Shown here: positions 45,037 through 52,561 of the stretch, one piece after another
Layout: every line of letters starts with the position of its first letter
Numbering within the stretch: position 1 is the stretch's first letter
NCBI RefSeq assembly: GCF_051027545.1
Contig: NZ_CP194902.1
Coordinates: 3,038,001-3,102,000, forward strand
Reading direction: 5' to 3'
Length of the DNA stretch: 64,000 nucleotides
Source of the DNA: Methylocaldum sp002005105
Lineage (GTDB): Bacteria > Pseudomonadota > Gammaproteobacteria > Methylococcales > Methylococcaceae
Notes under the pieces: model-generated
What the model saw: only the letters and a program-made list of their open reading frames with translations
What the model was told of the DNA's origin: nothing
The model's database searches: none
Made by a program: the position numbers and the translations under genes

Positions 45037-45557
45037 GTAAGATGGATCTCTAAACTCAGAAGGGCCAAAAGGATTCCCATCAGCGCGCCGATCAGCGTGT
45101 CGGTGGGAAAGTGAACGCCGAGCACCACCCGCGCCATGCCCATCAGCACAGCCCAGGTTAGGAGCAGAGGCGCAAGGGCCGGATAAAAGAAACTCAGCAA
45201 CGTCGCTACCAGGAACGCCGCGGAGGTGTGCCCGGACGGGAAGCTGAAACGGTCGGACGGAATGATGAAGCTCGGAATATTCAGCGCGGCTTGGGGCCGG
45301 TCGCGCCGGCACAGATTCTTGAGGATGAAATAGACCGGACGCTCGATGGCGAAGCCCGTTAACAGGCAAGCCAGCAGAACCGAGCCCGCAGGCTGCCCGG
45401 ACCATGCCAGCACCAGGCCGAGGATCAGGTACAAGTGCCCGTCGCCGGTCTTCGAGACGCATCGCGCACCGCGAACCAGCACGCGCCGGGATTTCCGTTG
45501 CGTTACCCAGAGAAACAGATTGACGTCGTAGGTTTGGATCGTCTGCATGAATTTCAT
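45033..45557 (-). CDS. PAP2-family membrane phosphatase
   Basis: A 174-residue membrane phosphatase with the three PAP2 signatures: KNLCRRDRPQ (Kx6RP), FPSGHT (PSGH) and ARVVLGVHFPTD (SRx5HxxxD-like, here ARVxxGVHFPTD). About five transmembrane helices. Family members dephosphorylate phosphatidate, lyso- or undecaprenyl pyrophosphate. Neighbours favour phosphatidate to diacylglycerol, but undecaprenyl-PP recycling is also possible. First gene of a three-gene unit with overlapping ends, preceded by four phased PhoB-like half-sites 46 bases before the ATG. Confidence 0.85.
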   Translation of the reverse strand: MKFMQTIQTYDVNLFLWVTQRKSRRVLVRGARCVSKTGDGHLYLILGLVLAWSGQPAGSVLLACLLTGFAIERPVYFILKNLCRRDRPQAALNIPSFIIPSDRFSFPSGHTSAAFLVATLLSFFYPALAPLLLTWAVLMGMARVVLGVHFPTDTLIGALMGILLALLSLEIHLT

Positions 45558-45603
45558 GGCACGCTACTCCCTAAGGGCTACTCCTAAACCTTAGCCGGGG
45601 CAG

Positions 45604-45643
45604 ATGACAATCCGGTGACGGAAAGATGAACGATCCATGACAG
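45604..45643 (-). promoter_or_regulatory. double Pho box upstream of the PAP2 operon
   Basis: On the minus strand four consecutive 11-base units begin with CTGTCAT (45643-45637), CGTTCAT (45632-45626), CCGTCAC (45621-45615) and TTGTCAT (45610-45604). This is the spacing and sequence of PhoB half-sites (CTGTCAT, 11-bp period). The nearest unit is 46 bases from the ATG at 45557. The same layout precedes olsB. The rest of 45558-45750 contains a CCTTCGAC-GGCTCAGGACAGG-type repeat near 45684-45706. Confidence 0.75.
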
Positions 45644-45750
45644 CGCTTAGAACTCGTAGGATGTGCTGAACGAAGTGGAGCGCCCTTCGACTAGGCTCAG
45701 GACAGGCATCAATCGCGAGGGTGCAGATGCCCATGGCTCGGGCACGGAGA

Positions 45751-46791
45751 TCACGAATACCGCTGCCACCACGCCGTCGAACGCGCGCCGTTTTTCGGAA
45801 TCGGCGCCAGATAGCTTTCGAACAGGAGGGCGCAATCGCGCCAGGAATAGCGCAGGGCATACTGGCGGCAGTCTTTGGGATCGAGTTTCAGCGCCTCGGT
45901 GATAGCGTTCTTGAGGTCTTCGTCCAGGCAGCCGACCCGACCGCTCAGAATCACGTCCTTCGGGCCTTCCACCGGAAAGGCCGCGACCGGAACGCCAGAG
46001 GCCAGAGCTTCCAGCATCACCAGGCCGAAAGTGTCGGTTCGACTCGGAAAAACGAAAACATCGGCGGCCGCGAGATAGCGGGCCAGTTCCTCGCCGTATT
46101 TGTAACCGACGAAGCGGACATCGGGATATTTGCTCTCGAGCTCCTCCCGCTGCGGTCCGTCGCCGACCACGTACTTGGCGCCCGGCAGATCCAGCTTGAG
46201 AAAAGCCTCGATATTCTTTTCGATCGCCACCCGGCCGGCATAGAGCAGCACGGGGCGGGCATCGGGCAGAAAACCCTTGTCTCGGGGACGGAACAAGTCC
46301 GTGTCCACTCCGCGCGACCACAGCACCGGGTTCTTGAAGCCTCGCGCCTTGAGTTCCTCCAGCAAGGTGGGCGTCGCAGTCATCAGGCGCTCGCTTTCGC
46401 CATGAAACCAGCGCAGAAAGGAATAGCCGACAGCGAGCGGCAGACCGGTGCGGAGATAGATATATTCGGCGAATCGGGTATGGAAAGAACTCGTGAAGGG
46501 AAGCCCGCGCCGTTTGCAAAAACTCCGGGCGGCCATGCCGAGCGGGCCTTCCGTGGCGATGTGAATGGCATCGGGCTGGAATTCGTTCAGCCGGGCTCGG
46601 AGTTTCGAGCCGCAGCCCAGCGCCAGACGGATTTCGGGATAGCTCGGACAGGGCCAGTTGCGAAACTGATCCGGCGTAAAGGTTTCGACCGTATGTCCGA
46701 TCGCGCGGAGCTGCTCAGAGATCGTGCGAAGCGTGGTGACGACGCCGTTAGTTTGTGGGAGCCAGGCGTCCGTGATCAGGGCGAGTTTCAA
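45751..46791 (-). CDS. agt: Agt-type diacylglycerol glycosyltransferase (GT4)
   Basis: A 346-residue GT4 enzyme. N-terminal LALITDAWLPQTNGVVTTL, then IATEGPLGMAAR, SFHTRFAEYIYLRTGLP, VLLYAGRVAIEKNIEAFL and the EX7E-type FPSRTDTFGLVMLEALASGVPVA. This matches the glycosyltransferase paired with plcP in other bacteria, making monoglycosyl- or glucuronosyl-diacylglycerol under phosphate limitation. A generic alpha-mannosyltransferase (MgtA-like) label is the alternative from sequence alone. The start is a TTG at 46791 with GGAGG about ten bases upstream, giving a 44-base overlap with plcP, strong evidence of cotranscription. Confidence 0.8.
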   Translation of the reverse strand: MKLALITDAWLPQTNGVVTTLRTISEQLRAIGHTVETFTPDQFRNWPCPSYPEIRLALGCGSKLRARLNEFQPDAIHIATEGPLGMAARSFCKRRGLPFTSSFHTRFAEYIYLRTGLPLAVGYSFLRWFHGESERLMTATPTLLEELKARGFKNPVLWSRGVDTDLFRPRDKGFLPDARPVLLYAGRVAIEKNIEAFLKLDLPGAKYVVGDGPQREELESKYPDVRFVGYKYGEELARYLAAADVFVFPSRTDTFGLVMLEALASGVPVAAFPVEGPKDVILSGRVGCLDEDLKNAITEALKLDPKDCRQYALRYSWRDCALLFESYLAPIPKNGARSTAWWQRYS

Positions 46792-47557
46792 GTGCGAGAT
46801 CCTCCAGGAGTTGGGTGCTTTCTTCCAGCCAGCGGATGACGGACAGCGTTCCGGCGTGGCTTTCGGCCAGGGCGGTGCAGCTTTCCACCCAGTCGCCGCA
46901 GTTGCCGTACAGCGTGCCGTGCTCGGCCGTCCGGATCGTGGCGTGGTGAATGTGGCCGCAAATCACGCCGTTCAGATTTTGTTCATAGGCCTCGTGAATC
47001 AGCGCCCGCTCGAAATCGAAGATGAAGTTCACGGCGTTCTTTACCTTGTGCTTGATGTAGGCCGACATCGACCAGTAGGGAAAGCCGAGAATGCGGCGGA
47101 CGTGATTGAACCAGCGGTTGACCTCGATCAGGAAGTCGTAGGCGCCGCTGCCGAGAACCGCCAGCCAGCGGCTGGAGCAGACCACGCCGTCGAACTCGTC
47201 GCCGTGCAGTACCAGAAGCCGGCGTCCGGTCGCCGTCTCGTGGACCGCGCTGGCGTGGATCTCGATGCCGTTGAACACCGTGCCGATATAGCCGCGGAAG
47301 ATTTCGTCGTGGTTGCCCGGAATGTAAATCACCCGTGTGCCCCGAGCCGCCATCGCCATGACGGTGCGGACGATCTCGTTGTGCAGGCGGGGCCAGTAAA
47401 CACCGCTCTTGAGCTTCCAGAAATCGATGATATCGCCCACCAGATAAAGGCGTTCGCATTCGATGTGCCGCAGAAAATCGAGGAGATATTCATCCTTGCA
47501 GCCCCTCGTCCCTAGATGTACGTCGGAAATCCAGACGGTACGGTATTTCAGCTTCAT
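46748..47557 (-). CDS. plcP: PlcP-type phospholipase C (calcineurin-like, LpxH-related)
   Basis: A metallophosphoesterase of 269 residues with SDVHLG, GDIIDFW, GNHDE, HGDEFD and CGHIHHA motifs binding two metals. It would often be annotated UDP-2,3-diacylglucosamine diphosphatase. The blocks YRTVWISDVHLGTRGC, YWSMSAYIKHKVKNAVNFI and GNCGDWVESCTAL are, as I recall them, those of PlcP. PlcP cleaves phospholipid head groups to diacylglycerol during phosphate starvation. Coupling to agt and position after olsBA support PlcP over LpxH. A weak Pho-box-like pair lies upstream. Confidence 0.8.
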   Translation of the reverse strand: MKLKYRTVWISDVHLGTRGCKDEYLLDFLRHIECERLYLVGDIIDFWKLKSGVYWPRLHNEIVRTVMAMAARGTRVIYIPGNHDEIFRGYIGTVFNGIEIHASAVHETATGRRLLVLHGDEFDGVVCSSRWLAVLGSGAYDFLIEVNRWFNHVRRILGFPYWSMSAYIKHKVKNAVNFIFDFERALIHEAYEQNLNGVICGHIHHATIRTAEHGTLYGNCGDWVESCTALAESHAGTLSVIRWLEESTQLLEDLALETRPDHGRLAPTN

Positions 47558-47617
47558 GGATAGTCCTCGCTGCGGTTGAAACTGGCAAAGAACTTAAACC
47601 GATTTTCTTAAAGCGCC

Positions 47618-47646
47618 GTGACGGACCGGTTAAGAATTCATGACGG
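47618..47646 (-). promoter_or_regulatory. weak Pho-box-like pair upstream of plcP
   Basis: On the minus strand CCGTCAT (47646-47640) and CCGTCAC (47624-47618) are exactly 22 bases (two units) apart; the unit between is degenerate. The first overlaps the olsA stop codon. It lies about 60 bases before the plcP ATG and may be an internal promoter site, or chance. Confidence 0.4.
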
Positions 47647-48406
47647 CCAGTCCGCGGCAAGAATGGCCGGCATCCAGCGCGGCCACGATCTGTTGCCGCG
47701 TGGTTTGCGCCAACTCGTTCCGGCCCGGTCCGGGCGGAACGGCGGGGCAATAGTGCACATGGAGATCGATCCGTTCCAGCTTGAGAATGTCGAGGAGATG
47801 CGGCAGAAATTCGTCCTCGCCGACGAAGGGTGCGCATTCTTTCGCCGCGCCGTCGTAACGCAGGGCGACCGCCTGGACGTGCGCTCCCGCCAACTGCGCC
47901 GGGTGGAGCAGCTTGCCGTGAAAACGCAGCACGCGGTCGCCGGTGGTTGTCGTGCCTTCCGGGAACAGCACCAGGCGTTTCCCCTGGCGCAATTGCCAGG
48001 CCATCCGTTCGGCCACGGCTGCGCTCTGCCCGGTATCGCCGCGCTGGACGAAAAGCGTGCCGATGCCTTTCGCCAGGTAGCCCATGACCGGCCAATCCGC
48101 CACTTCCCGTTTGGCGACGAACAAGCAGGGGCCTTGCGCTCCGAGGGCGATGATGTCCAGCCAGGAAATGTGGTTGGCCACCACTAATCGGGCGTTCGCG
48201 TCGGGCCGCCCGCGGATGTGCAAGCGCAGATTGAGAATCCGGCAGACGGCACGGTTCCAGCTCACCACGATGGCGTCGTTCAAGGCGGCCGACTTCTTCC
48301 CCAATAGCAGCCTCAGGGCCGGCATGACCGTGCTGACGGCCACGATGCCGGCCACGAACATGGCGGCGATGGCCAGGGCTTTAAACCACTGCCGACAGCG
48401 CTGCAC
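47630..48406 (-). CDS. olsA: 1-acyl-sn-glycerol-3-phosphate-type acyltransferase, probable OlsA
   Basis: A PlsC-family O-acyltransferase of 258 residues with the NHISWLDI (HX4D) motif and the FPEGTTTTGD block, plus an N-terminal membrane helix. Next to olsB, with a 26-base overlap, it most probably acylates lyso-ornithine lipid to ornithine lipid (OlsA). A general PlsC role in phosphatidate synthesis is the alternative. ATG at 48406. It is followed by plcP after 72 bases. Confidence 0.83.
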   Translation of the reverse strand: MQRCRQWFKALAIAAMFVAGIVAVSTVMPALRLLLGKKSAALNDAIVVSWNRAVCRILNLRLHIRGRPDANARLVVANHISWLDIIALGAQGPCLFVAKREVADWPVMGYLAKGIGTLFVQRGDTGQSAAVAERMAWQLRQGKRLVLFPEGTTTTGDRVLRFHGKLLHPAQLAGAHVQAVALRYDGAAKECAPFVGEDEFLPHLLDILKLERIDLHVHYCPAVPPGPGRNELAQTTRQQIVAALDAGHSCRGLAVMNS

Positions 48407-49172
48407 GCGAATTTTCCTGTTTGCTGGCGATGAAGCGCTTCTCGTAGCGGGCCTGCATGCGGGAGAGGTCCAGCAGAATGAACACGTCCATGACGTTGAA
48501 ATCCTCGTCCCAGAAAGGATCGCCCAAGACCCAGCAGCCCAGCCTGAGATAAGCCTGCAACAAAGGCGGAATGCCGCTTTCGTCCTGGACGCAGCGCTTG
48601 TGCGCAGGAACCGGATTTTTGGACCTTACCAAGAGTTCCGACGGGCCGAACTGGTGCGGCTCGATCTGCCGATAGACCGCATCGACGGCGAAGCCGCTGG
48701 GGCCAGGCGGGATGCTGGCGCAGCCCATCAGGTAGTTGAAACGGCCGTTGTAGACGTATTCCGCCAGCCCGTTCCACAAGGTTCCGAGAACCACGCTGCC
48801 GCGGTGGGACGGATCGACGCAGGTGCGGCCGATCTCCAGGAAGCGTCCGGGCAAGGCCAGAACCTCGTCGAGTTGGAATTCGCCCTCGGAGTAGAAACGT
48901 CCCAGGCGCGCAGCCTGGATGTCGTCCAGCAAACGAGTGCAAGCGACGATCTGCCCGGTTTGGGTGTCGCGCACCAAGAGATGATCGCAGTAATCGTCGA
49001 TTTCGTCATAATCGAGACCCTCGATCCGGGTATGCAGATGCGCGCCCATCTCTTCGGCGAAAACGTGGTAGCGCAGGGCTTGGGTTGCGCGGACGGTCGC
49101 CGGATCGCTGGCGACTTCGGCGGCGTAACGGCGAGGACGGGACGAGAGAGAAATAGCGTCTTGTACTGACAT
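48381..49172 (-). CDS. olsB: ornithine-acyl-ACP N-acyltransferase OlsB
   Basis: A 263-residue GNAT-like acyltransferase forming the amide-linked 3-hydroxyacyl-ornithine (lyso-ornithine lipid). Family blocks seen are ALRYHVFAEEMGA, DEIDDYCDHLLVRD, RFLEIGRTCVDPSHRG, YLMGCASIPP and a late PLLQAYLRLGCWVLGDP FWDEDF segment. This is the OlsB-type hemolysin/acyltransferase family, also called PEP-CTERM/autoinducer-like in loose annotation. ATG at 49172, with four phased Pho-like half-sites upstream. First gene of olsB-olsA-plcP-agt. Confidence 0.85.
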   Translation of the reverse strand: MSVQDAISLSSRPRRYAAEVASDPATVRATQALRYHVFAEEMGAHLHTRIEGLDYDEIDDYCDHLLVRDTQTGQIVACTRLLDDIQAARLGRFYSEGEFQLDEVLALPGRFLEIGRTCVDPSHRGSVVLGTLWNGLAEYVYNGRFNYLMGCASIPPGPSGFAVDAVYRQIEPHQFGPSELLVRSKNPVPAHKRCVQDESGIPPLLQAYLRLGCWVLGDPFWDEDFNVMDVFILLDLSRMQARYEKRFIASKQENSRAALSAVV

Positions 49173-49221
49173 GTAAGCCTTCCGTCTGTGCTTCGATGGA
49201 AAGGCACTTTACGGAGGCGGT

Positions 49222-49261
49222 ATGACGCAAATATTGCGGTTTGGTGACGAAATGATGACAA
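49222..49261 (-). promoter_or_regulatory. Pho box array upstream of olsB
   Basis: On the minus strand the 18-base TTGTCAT-CATT-TCGTCAC (49261-49244) is a good Pho box. Continuing in 11-base steps, a degenerate unit (CCGCAAT) and GCGTCAT (49228-49222) follow. The proximal unit is 49 bases from the olsB ATG, nearly the same distance as in the PAP2 operon. The rest of 49173-49361 shows nothing else. Confidence 0.72.
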
Positions 49262-49361
49262 GCGCCGCAGGCGATCCGTTTTGGCTCGGAGTATTTTTCG
49301 TCTTGGCGGTCGACGGTTGGAAGCATGATTGAAGGGGGCGCCGCGTCAGCGGCACCTAATA

Positions 49362-49466
49362 TCACCATTCCAACCCCTGACGCCGTAACCGCTCGCGCTC
49401 GGCGTCGCCAAGTGCGACCCAGGGTTCCGGCGAGCGGACGGCGCGGTAGAACAGATCGAACAGGGC
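49362..49466 (-). pseudogene. remnant of an M14 peptidase paralog (3' end only)
   Basis: Read on the minus strand this stretch encodes ALFDLFYRAVRSPEPW ... ERERLRRQGLEW followed by a stop. It matches the last ~33 residues of the M14 peptidase at 53147-54238, with roughly 80% nucleotide identity over about 100 bases. Nothing of the rest of the gene is seen beyond 49466, where the hairpin region begins. It is either a truncated tandem paralog or a scar of a duplication at the edge of the inserted segment. Confidence 0.8.
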
Positions 49467-49472
49467 CGTAGA

Positions 49473-49810
49473 GCCGCATGGGAAACTTCCTCATGCGGCG
49501 CAATACGGGAGTACCCTATTGCGCCCAACGCGGACTATATTTCCCATTTTGGGATCAGCCCCCAATATCGCTGCCGCTCTCTATGACAACGCCATTAACC
49601 TGGAGCGCATCTTATTAACCCGGCCTATAAATATAGGCCGGGTTAATCCGGGGCAGGGATGCCCCGGCGCGGCGACAAGCCGCGTGAGCCCAGGCCGGGC
49701 GTGTACCGGGCCTGGGCGGCGGCCCGAAATACCAGGAGGGTATTTACGGGCCTGATTCATAAACTCTCAGGGCATCAAGCATTGAACAGCCCTGATCGGA
49801 ATTTGATGCC
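49473..49810. other. run of nine near-contiguous hairpins
   Basis: Perfect or near-perfect dyads in order: 49473-49499 (GCCGCATG), 49498-49524 (GCGCAATA), 49542-49554, 49614-49647 (16-bp arms ATTAACCCGGCCTATA, AA loop), 49648-49667 (CCGGGGCA with GGGA loop), 49668-49684 (CGCGGC), 49688-49717 (GCCCAGGCC), 49721-49752 (GGCCCG-AAATACC, one bulged A) and 49767-49795 (TCAGGGC). Hairpins four to eight follow each other with 0-3 bases between. An alternative stem GGCATCAA/TTGATGCC (49771-49778, 49803-49810) excludes the last hairpin. It could be a structured RNA leader, a REP/BIME-like cluster or mobile-element ends. No coding frame is supported. Confidence 0.75.
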
Positions 49811-49936
49811 GCGAAGCCGGTCATAGGAATTAGAAAAAGGACGTTTATTTTTCCTGGACTCAAACTCTGCGAGGCTAAGATTCTGCCCAAACGGGGGGTG
49901 AGCGCCATGGACAGGTCCGATCCCGGAGAGGGAATC

Positions 49937-52561
49937 ATGCAATACTCGACGCGGCAAAGGGACAGGAAGCCGAGCTCCCGCGGCCGGTTTCCGGGCTTAC
50001 GGTACTTTTTCCTGGGGCTGCTGGCCTTGCTGGGGGCGATCCTGCTCGCCCGGCCCAAGCATGGCGGTGAGCCGCATGACGCTTCGAGCTCGCCCTCGCC
50101 GCAGGTGAGCGGGAAGCTCATTCATCCGAGCGTCCCCTTCATCGCGAACCAGGGGCAGACCGACGAGCGGGTGAGGTTCTATGCGGGGATCGACGGCGGC
50201 ACTGTCTATGTCACCCGCATCGGCGAGATCGTGTACGACCTCCCGAAGGTGTCCGGCAAGACCGGGACAACGGGTTGGTCCCTGAAGGAGGCGCTCGTCG
50301 GCGGCGCCGCTGCCTTGGTGGACGGCGCAGAGAAGGCCCCAACCGAGGTGAACTATCTGATCGGGAGTGAGGAATCCGCCTGGAGAACGAACGTCCCGAC
50401 CTACGATCGCGTGACCCTCGGTGAGGTGTACGAGGGGATCGAGCTCGAGCTGAGGGCGGCGGGCGCAACCGTCGAGAAACTCTTCCACGTCAGGCCTGGC
50501 GCGAGGCCCGAGAAGATCGGAGTGAGGATTTCTGGCGCGACATTCCTCCGGGCGAACGACAAGGGCGAGCTGGAGGTCGGCACGGGGCTCGGCACGGTCG
50601 TGTTCAGCAGGCCGAAGGCCTACCAGACGGTCGCGGGCCGCGCACACCCTGTGGAGGTCGCCTATGCGGTCGAGGGAACGAGCTACCGCTTCGAAGTCGG
50701 GCAGTACGATCGGACGAAGGACCTCGAGATCGACCCTTTGATCCAAGCCACCTTCCTCGGGGGATCGGGAGGGGACCGCGTCACCGCCGCAGCGGCCACG
50801 GCGTCGAACGTGCTCGTGGCGGGGACTACCGACTCGACGGACTTCCCGGGGACGGCGGGAGGGGCTCGACCTGCCCTGGCGGGTCCGAGCGACGGCTTCG
50901 TCGCTCTCCTCAGTTCGGACTTGAAGACGATCATCCAGGCGACGTACCTGGGGGGGACCGGCGACGACTCCGTGAGCGGCCTCGCGGTCTCGGAAGCCGG
51001 TATCTACGTCACAGGTTCGACGACATCGACGGACTTTCCGGGAACGACCGGAGGCGCCCGACCGCAGAACGCGGGGGGCAAAGATGCGTTCGCCGCGCTC
51101 CTTACCTCGGACTTGAAGGCGTTGACCCAGGCGACCTACTTCGGAGGGACCGACGAGGACGCCGCCAGCAGCGTGGCTCTTTTCGGGGGCGCCTATGCCG
51201 TGTTCGTGGCGGGCCGGACGGCCTCGCATGATCTTGTCAGGATTCTCAACAGCGCTCAACCGCTGAACGGGGACCCAATCATCCGCCCTGTCGGGCAGAA
51301 CACGAACGACGGCTTCATCGCCGCATTCTCCGCTGATCTGAAGAGCCTGACGCAGGCGACGTACCTGGGAGGTCGCTCCTCCGATTTCATCAACGCCATC
51401 GCGATCTCGGCGGGGTTCGTCTACGTGACGGGGGAAACCGTCTCGACGGACTTTCCGAAGACAGGAGGGGGCGCTCAGGAGATCCATTATCCCGACGGCC
51501 AGTCCGACGCCTTCGTGGCGCTCCTGACCAGCGATTTGACCTCGCTCGTGCAGGCCACCTACCTCGGGGGGCTTGGTCAGGACATCGCGCACGCCATAGC
51601 CGTTTCAGGGCCGGACGTCTTCGTGGGGGGAGAGACCACTGCCTCGAGTTTCCCCGGAACGCTGGGAGGGCACACACCGACGTTCGGAGGGGCCACGGAC
51701 GGCTTCGTGGCTCGCCTCAACTCCAGCCTGGCGAGCGTGATCCAGGCGAGCTTTGTGGGAGCCGGCGGCTTCGATCGGGTGCTCGCGCTGGGTATCGGCG
51801 GCTCGTTCTTCGGACCGGTCGTCAATGTGGCGGGGTCGTTCGATACAGACCCGGAGGGGATCACCGGCCCTGATGCCTTCCTGTGGGTACTCGGGTACGA
51901 CCTGAAGGACTTCGCCGAAACCCCGATCACGAACCCGGCGGCCCTCCGAACCTCGTCCTTCAACTCCTTTGGATCGTCCGACGTCGCGACCGCCCTCGCC
52001 GTTCCGCCGTCCATCTCGGGGTTCAATGTCTATCTGGCGGGCGAGATCCCACCGAGCAACGCAGACCAGATGGGAGCCGCTCAGCCGAGGTACGGCGGTG
52101 GCGCCAGCGATGGCTTCGCCGACAAACTCGTCCTCGTCAGCGACTACTCCTTCTCGCCCCTTCCTACGATCAACGTCACCCAAGGCGGACAGGGCCTGGC
52201 GACGGTGACGGTGAATTCGCTGAACGGGTTCACGGGAGAGGCCGTGAAGCTCGGGATCTTCGCCCAGCCGACCGGAGGGGCGCTGCCGGCCGGCTTCACG
52301 GCGCCCGGTTTCCCCCAGGACATCGGCTCCCTCCCGCCCAATGGGTCCTTCTCTTTCACGCTCACCATCGGTGTCGCGTCCACCGTCACGCCCGGCACGT
52401 ACACGCTGTGGATCGTCGGGTTTCCGGGGACCTCGGTCGCGCACGCGGCCCCCGTGACCGTGAACGTCGTCACTACGATCCCCAGCACCATGCAGACGAT
52501 CAGCCCGCTCCAGGAGAGGAACTCGGGACGATCGGCAGCTTGGGGAGCGCCGACTCCCTGA
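49937..52561 (+). CDS. SBBP-repeat beta-propeller protein, foreign-looking, 3' end frameshifted
   Basis: An 874-residue protein from the ATG at 49937 (GGAGAGGG site just upstream; an in-frame GTG at 49898 is possible). Residues 21-38 are a membrane anchor or signal. A conserved N-terminal region follows (FIANQGQTDERVRFYAG). Then about seven SBBP blades of the form QATYLGG-x-D ... YVTG-T-STDFP run over about residues 255-720, suggesting one seven-bladed propeller. A C-terminal Ig-like domain ends it. GGG/GGA/CTC-rich codon use differs from its neighbours, pointing to transfer. The last ~20 residues look out of frame. Cell-surface or exported role presumed; function unknown. Confidence 0.8.
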   Translation: MQYSTRQRDRKPSSRGRFPGLRYFFLGLLALLGAILLARPKHGGEPHDASSSPSPQVSGKLIHPSVPFIANQGQTDERVRFYAGIDGGTVYVTRIGEIVYDLPKVSGKTGTTGWSLKEALVGGAAALVDGAEKAPTEVNYLIGSEESAWRTNVPTYDRVTLGEVYEGIELELRAAGATVEKLFHVRPGARPEKIGVRISGATFLRANDKGELEVGTGLGTVVFSRPKAYQTVAGRAHPVEVAYAVEGTSYRFEVGQYDRTKDLEIDPLIQATFLGGSGGDRVTAAAATASNVLVAGTTDSTDFPGTAGGARPALAGPSDGFVALLSSDLKTIIQATYLGGTGDDSVSGLAVSEAGIYVTGSTTSTDFPGTTGGARPQNAGGKDAFAALLTSDLKALTQATYFGGTDEDAASSVALFGGAYAVFVAGRTASHDLVRILNSAQPLNGDPIIRPVGQNTNDGFIAAFSADLKSLTQATYLGGRSSDFINAIAISAGFVYVTGETVSTDFPKTGGGAQEIHYPDGQSDAFVALLTSDLTSLVQATYLGGLGQDIAHAIAVSGPDVFVGGETTASSFPGTLGGHTPTFGGATDGFVARLNSSLASVIQASFVGAGGFDRVLALGIGGSFFGPVVNVAGSFDTDPEGITGPDAFLWVLGYDLKDFAETPITNPAALRTSSFNSFGSSDVATALAVPPSISGFNVYLAGEIPPSNADQMGAAQPRYGGGASDGFADKLVLVSDYSFSPLPTINVTQGGQGLATVTVNSLNGFTGEAVKLGIFAQPTGGALPAGFTAPGFPQDIGSLPPNGSFSFTLTIGVASTVTPGTYTLWIVGFPGTSVAHAAPVTVNVVTTIPSTMQTISPLQERNSGRSAAWGAPTP

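Noticed and set aside
44008..45114. Long plus-strand frame opposite the glycosyltransferase, and similar frames opposite gltB, agt, aacS and hpd
   Set aside because: Antisense shadows caused by high GC third positions; no motifs or ribosome sites.
45037..45462. N-terminal extension of the MJ1255-type glycosyltransferase
   Set aside because: It is antiparallel in logic to the PAP2 coding region (same strand, other frame). The GTG at 45036 starts the conserved KVFYGVQATGNGH block.
46748..47557. Annotation as LpxH (UDP-2,3-diacylglucosamine diphosphatase)
   Set aside because: Metal motifs are shared, but the longer protein, the PlcP-type blocks, the 44-base overlap with a GT4 gene and the Pho-box context favour PlcP. 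LpxH is kept as the alternative.
49471..49524. Domain V/VI of a group II intron
   Set aside because: The GAGCCG...GAAA look is suggestive, but the basal GAGC/GUUC pairing and the two-base bulge are wrong, and no intron ORF or other domain is nearby.
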